A stretch of 6,625 nucleotides of DNA from an uncultured Amaricoccus sp. (GTDB lineage: Bacteria; Pseudomonadota; Alphaproteobacteria; Rhodobacterales; Rhodobacteraceae): contig NZ_CALLYO010000427.1 of assembly GCF_937858865.1 (NCBI RefSeq), forward strand, positions 1-6,625, given 5' to 3'. The position numbers and the translations under genes were made by a program. This document shows positions 6,229 through 6,625 of the stretch, piece after piece. Position 1 is the first letter of the stretch. Each line of letters opens with the position of its first letter. Under the pieces are notes generated by a model that saw only the letters and a program-made list of their open reading frames with translations, was not told where the DNA came from and did not search any database.

Positions 6229-6234
6229 AGGAGG
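6229..6234 (+). promoter_or_regulatory. Strong ribosome binding site AGGAGG for the peroxidase gene
   Basis: A perfect AGGAGG (within AGAGGAGG, 6227-6234) lies 5 nt before GTG 6240. It decides the start codon in favour of this GTG, which is immediately followed by a signal peptide. It is the best Shine-Dalgarno match in the window. Confidence 0.85.
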
Positions 6235-6239
6235 CTCCG

Positions 6240-6625
6240 GTGCTTCGCACACTCGCGTCCCTTCCAGCCATCGCCGCAATCGCTCTCGCGCTGCCGGCCC
6301 TTGCCGACGACGCCGAGCTGCGCGCGACGGCGAAGGACTTCTTCGAGACCATCCCGCTCAACCCGCCCGAGCTGAACGGCAACGTGATGACCCGCGCCCG
6401 GGTCGATCTCGGGGCCATGCTCTTCTTCGATCCGCGGCTGTCGCGCTCGAACGTCTTCTCCTGCAACTCCTGCCACAACGTCGGCATGGGCGGGGTCGAC
6501 GCGCTCGAGACCTCGATCGGCCACGGCTGGCAGAAGGGCCCGCGCAACTCGCCGACCGTCTTCAACTCGGTCTTCAACATCGCCCAGTTCTGGGACGGCC
6601 GCGCCGCCGACCTCGCCGAGCAGGC
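6240..6625 (+). CDS. Di-haem cytochrome c peroxidase, N-terminal part (runs off the window)
   Basis: 128 complete codons are present and the gene continues past the right edge. The family (CcpA/MauG-type bacterial cytochrome c peroxidases) reduces hydrogen peroxide to water in the periplasm with electrons from small c-type cytochromes. Residues 1-22 are a signal peptide (Arg3, an Ala/Ile/Leu core, ending PALA before DDAEL). LGAMLFFDPRLSRS (58-70) is the usual N-terminal segment, followed by the first haem site C75-N-S-C78-H79. The conserved block around H95-G-W97-Q-K-G-P-R-N-S-P-T-V-F-N, then QFWDGRA (116-122), is diagnostic. A second CxxCH is expected beyond the window. GTG 6240 is chosen for its AGGAGG site and signal peptide. 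The upstream FNR box suggests low-oxygen induction, as known for such peroxidases. A MauG-like role cannot be excluded from the N-terminal fragment. Confidence 0.93.
   Translation, partial: MLRTLASLPAIAAIALALPALADDAELRATAKDFFETIPLNPPELNGNVMTRARVDLGAMLFFDPRLSRSNVFSCNSCHNVGMGGVDALETSIGHGWQKGPRNSPTVFNSVFNIAQFWDGRAADLAEQ

Larger units (their letters stand above)
5973..6239. other. 267-bp intergenic region between rmuC and the peroxidase gene
   Basis: No separate gene is supported here. The region holds a perfect FNR/FixK-type box, two hairpin-capable inverted repeats, a TCGTCA direct repeat, a C-rich tract and the strong ribosome binding site of the downstream gene. An ATG at 6078 is in frame with the peroxidase and would extend it by 54 residues, but it would bury the signal peptide and is less well supported. 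No clear intrinsic terminator with a U-tract is seen after rmuC. Confidence 0.7.

Noticed and set aside
6078..6239. In-frame ATG 6078 as the start of the peroxidase gene
   Set aside because: It would add 54 Arg/His/Pro-rich residues and bury the signal peptide. Its SD-like GGGAAGG is only 3 nt from the ATG, whereas GTG 6240 has AGGAGG at ideal spacing.

Overview
The window reads as chromosome of a very GC-rich alphaproteobacterium. The base composition, the endonuclease-type MutL with no MutH-style partner, the paired M16 peptidases just upstream of mutL, and an FNR/FixK-type box near a di-haem peroxidase gene all fit that group. The order within it is not resolved; a Rhodospirillales-like genome is a guess. 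All supported genes lie on the + strand. No phage, insertion sequence, CRISPR array, tRNA or rRNA is visible.

Layout. Positions 1-217 are a leader without a supported gene; it holds a 14-bp palindrome, two small inverted repeats and the ribosome binding site of the first gene. At 218-1639 and 1636-2949 are two M16 peptidase-family genes joined by a GTGA stop/start overlap. The first keeps the zinc site (HFLEH) and lacks the R...Y pair. The second has lost the zinc site and keeps the R...Y pair. This is the signature of a catalytic/non-catalytic heterodimer, and both have export signals. After 47 bp with a tandem ATTAACC repeat and a possible promoter comes mutL (2997-4799), with a complete ATPase domain, a beta-clamp-binding motif and the endonuclease motifs. 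rmuC (4821-5972) follows, and the 21-bp junction is an 11-bp tandem repeat that forms two chained three-codon mini-ORFs. A 267-bp intergenic region then carries a perfect FNR box and several inverted and direct repeats. The window ends inside a cytochrome c peroxidase gene that starts at GTG 6240.

How the genes work together. mutL and rmuC form a genome-maintenance pair that looks translationally coupled: mismatch repair plus a recombination-limiting RmuC protein. The M16 pair probably acts in the periplasm. The peroxidase is a separate transcription unit, probably switched on at low oxygen by an FNR/FixK-family regulator, and would reduce H2O2 in the periplasm with electrons from cytochrome c.

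I do not see an undescribed multi-gene system. The most unusual items are the mini-ORF relay between mutL and rmuC and the structured, FNR-box-bearing leader of the peroxidase gene.
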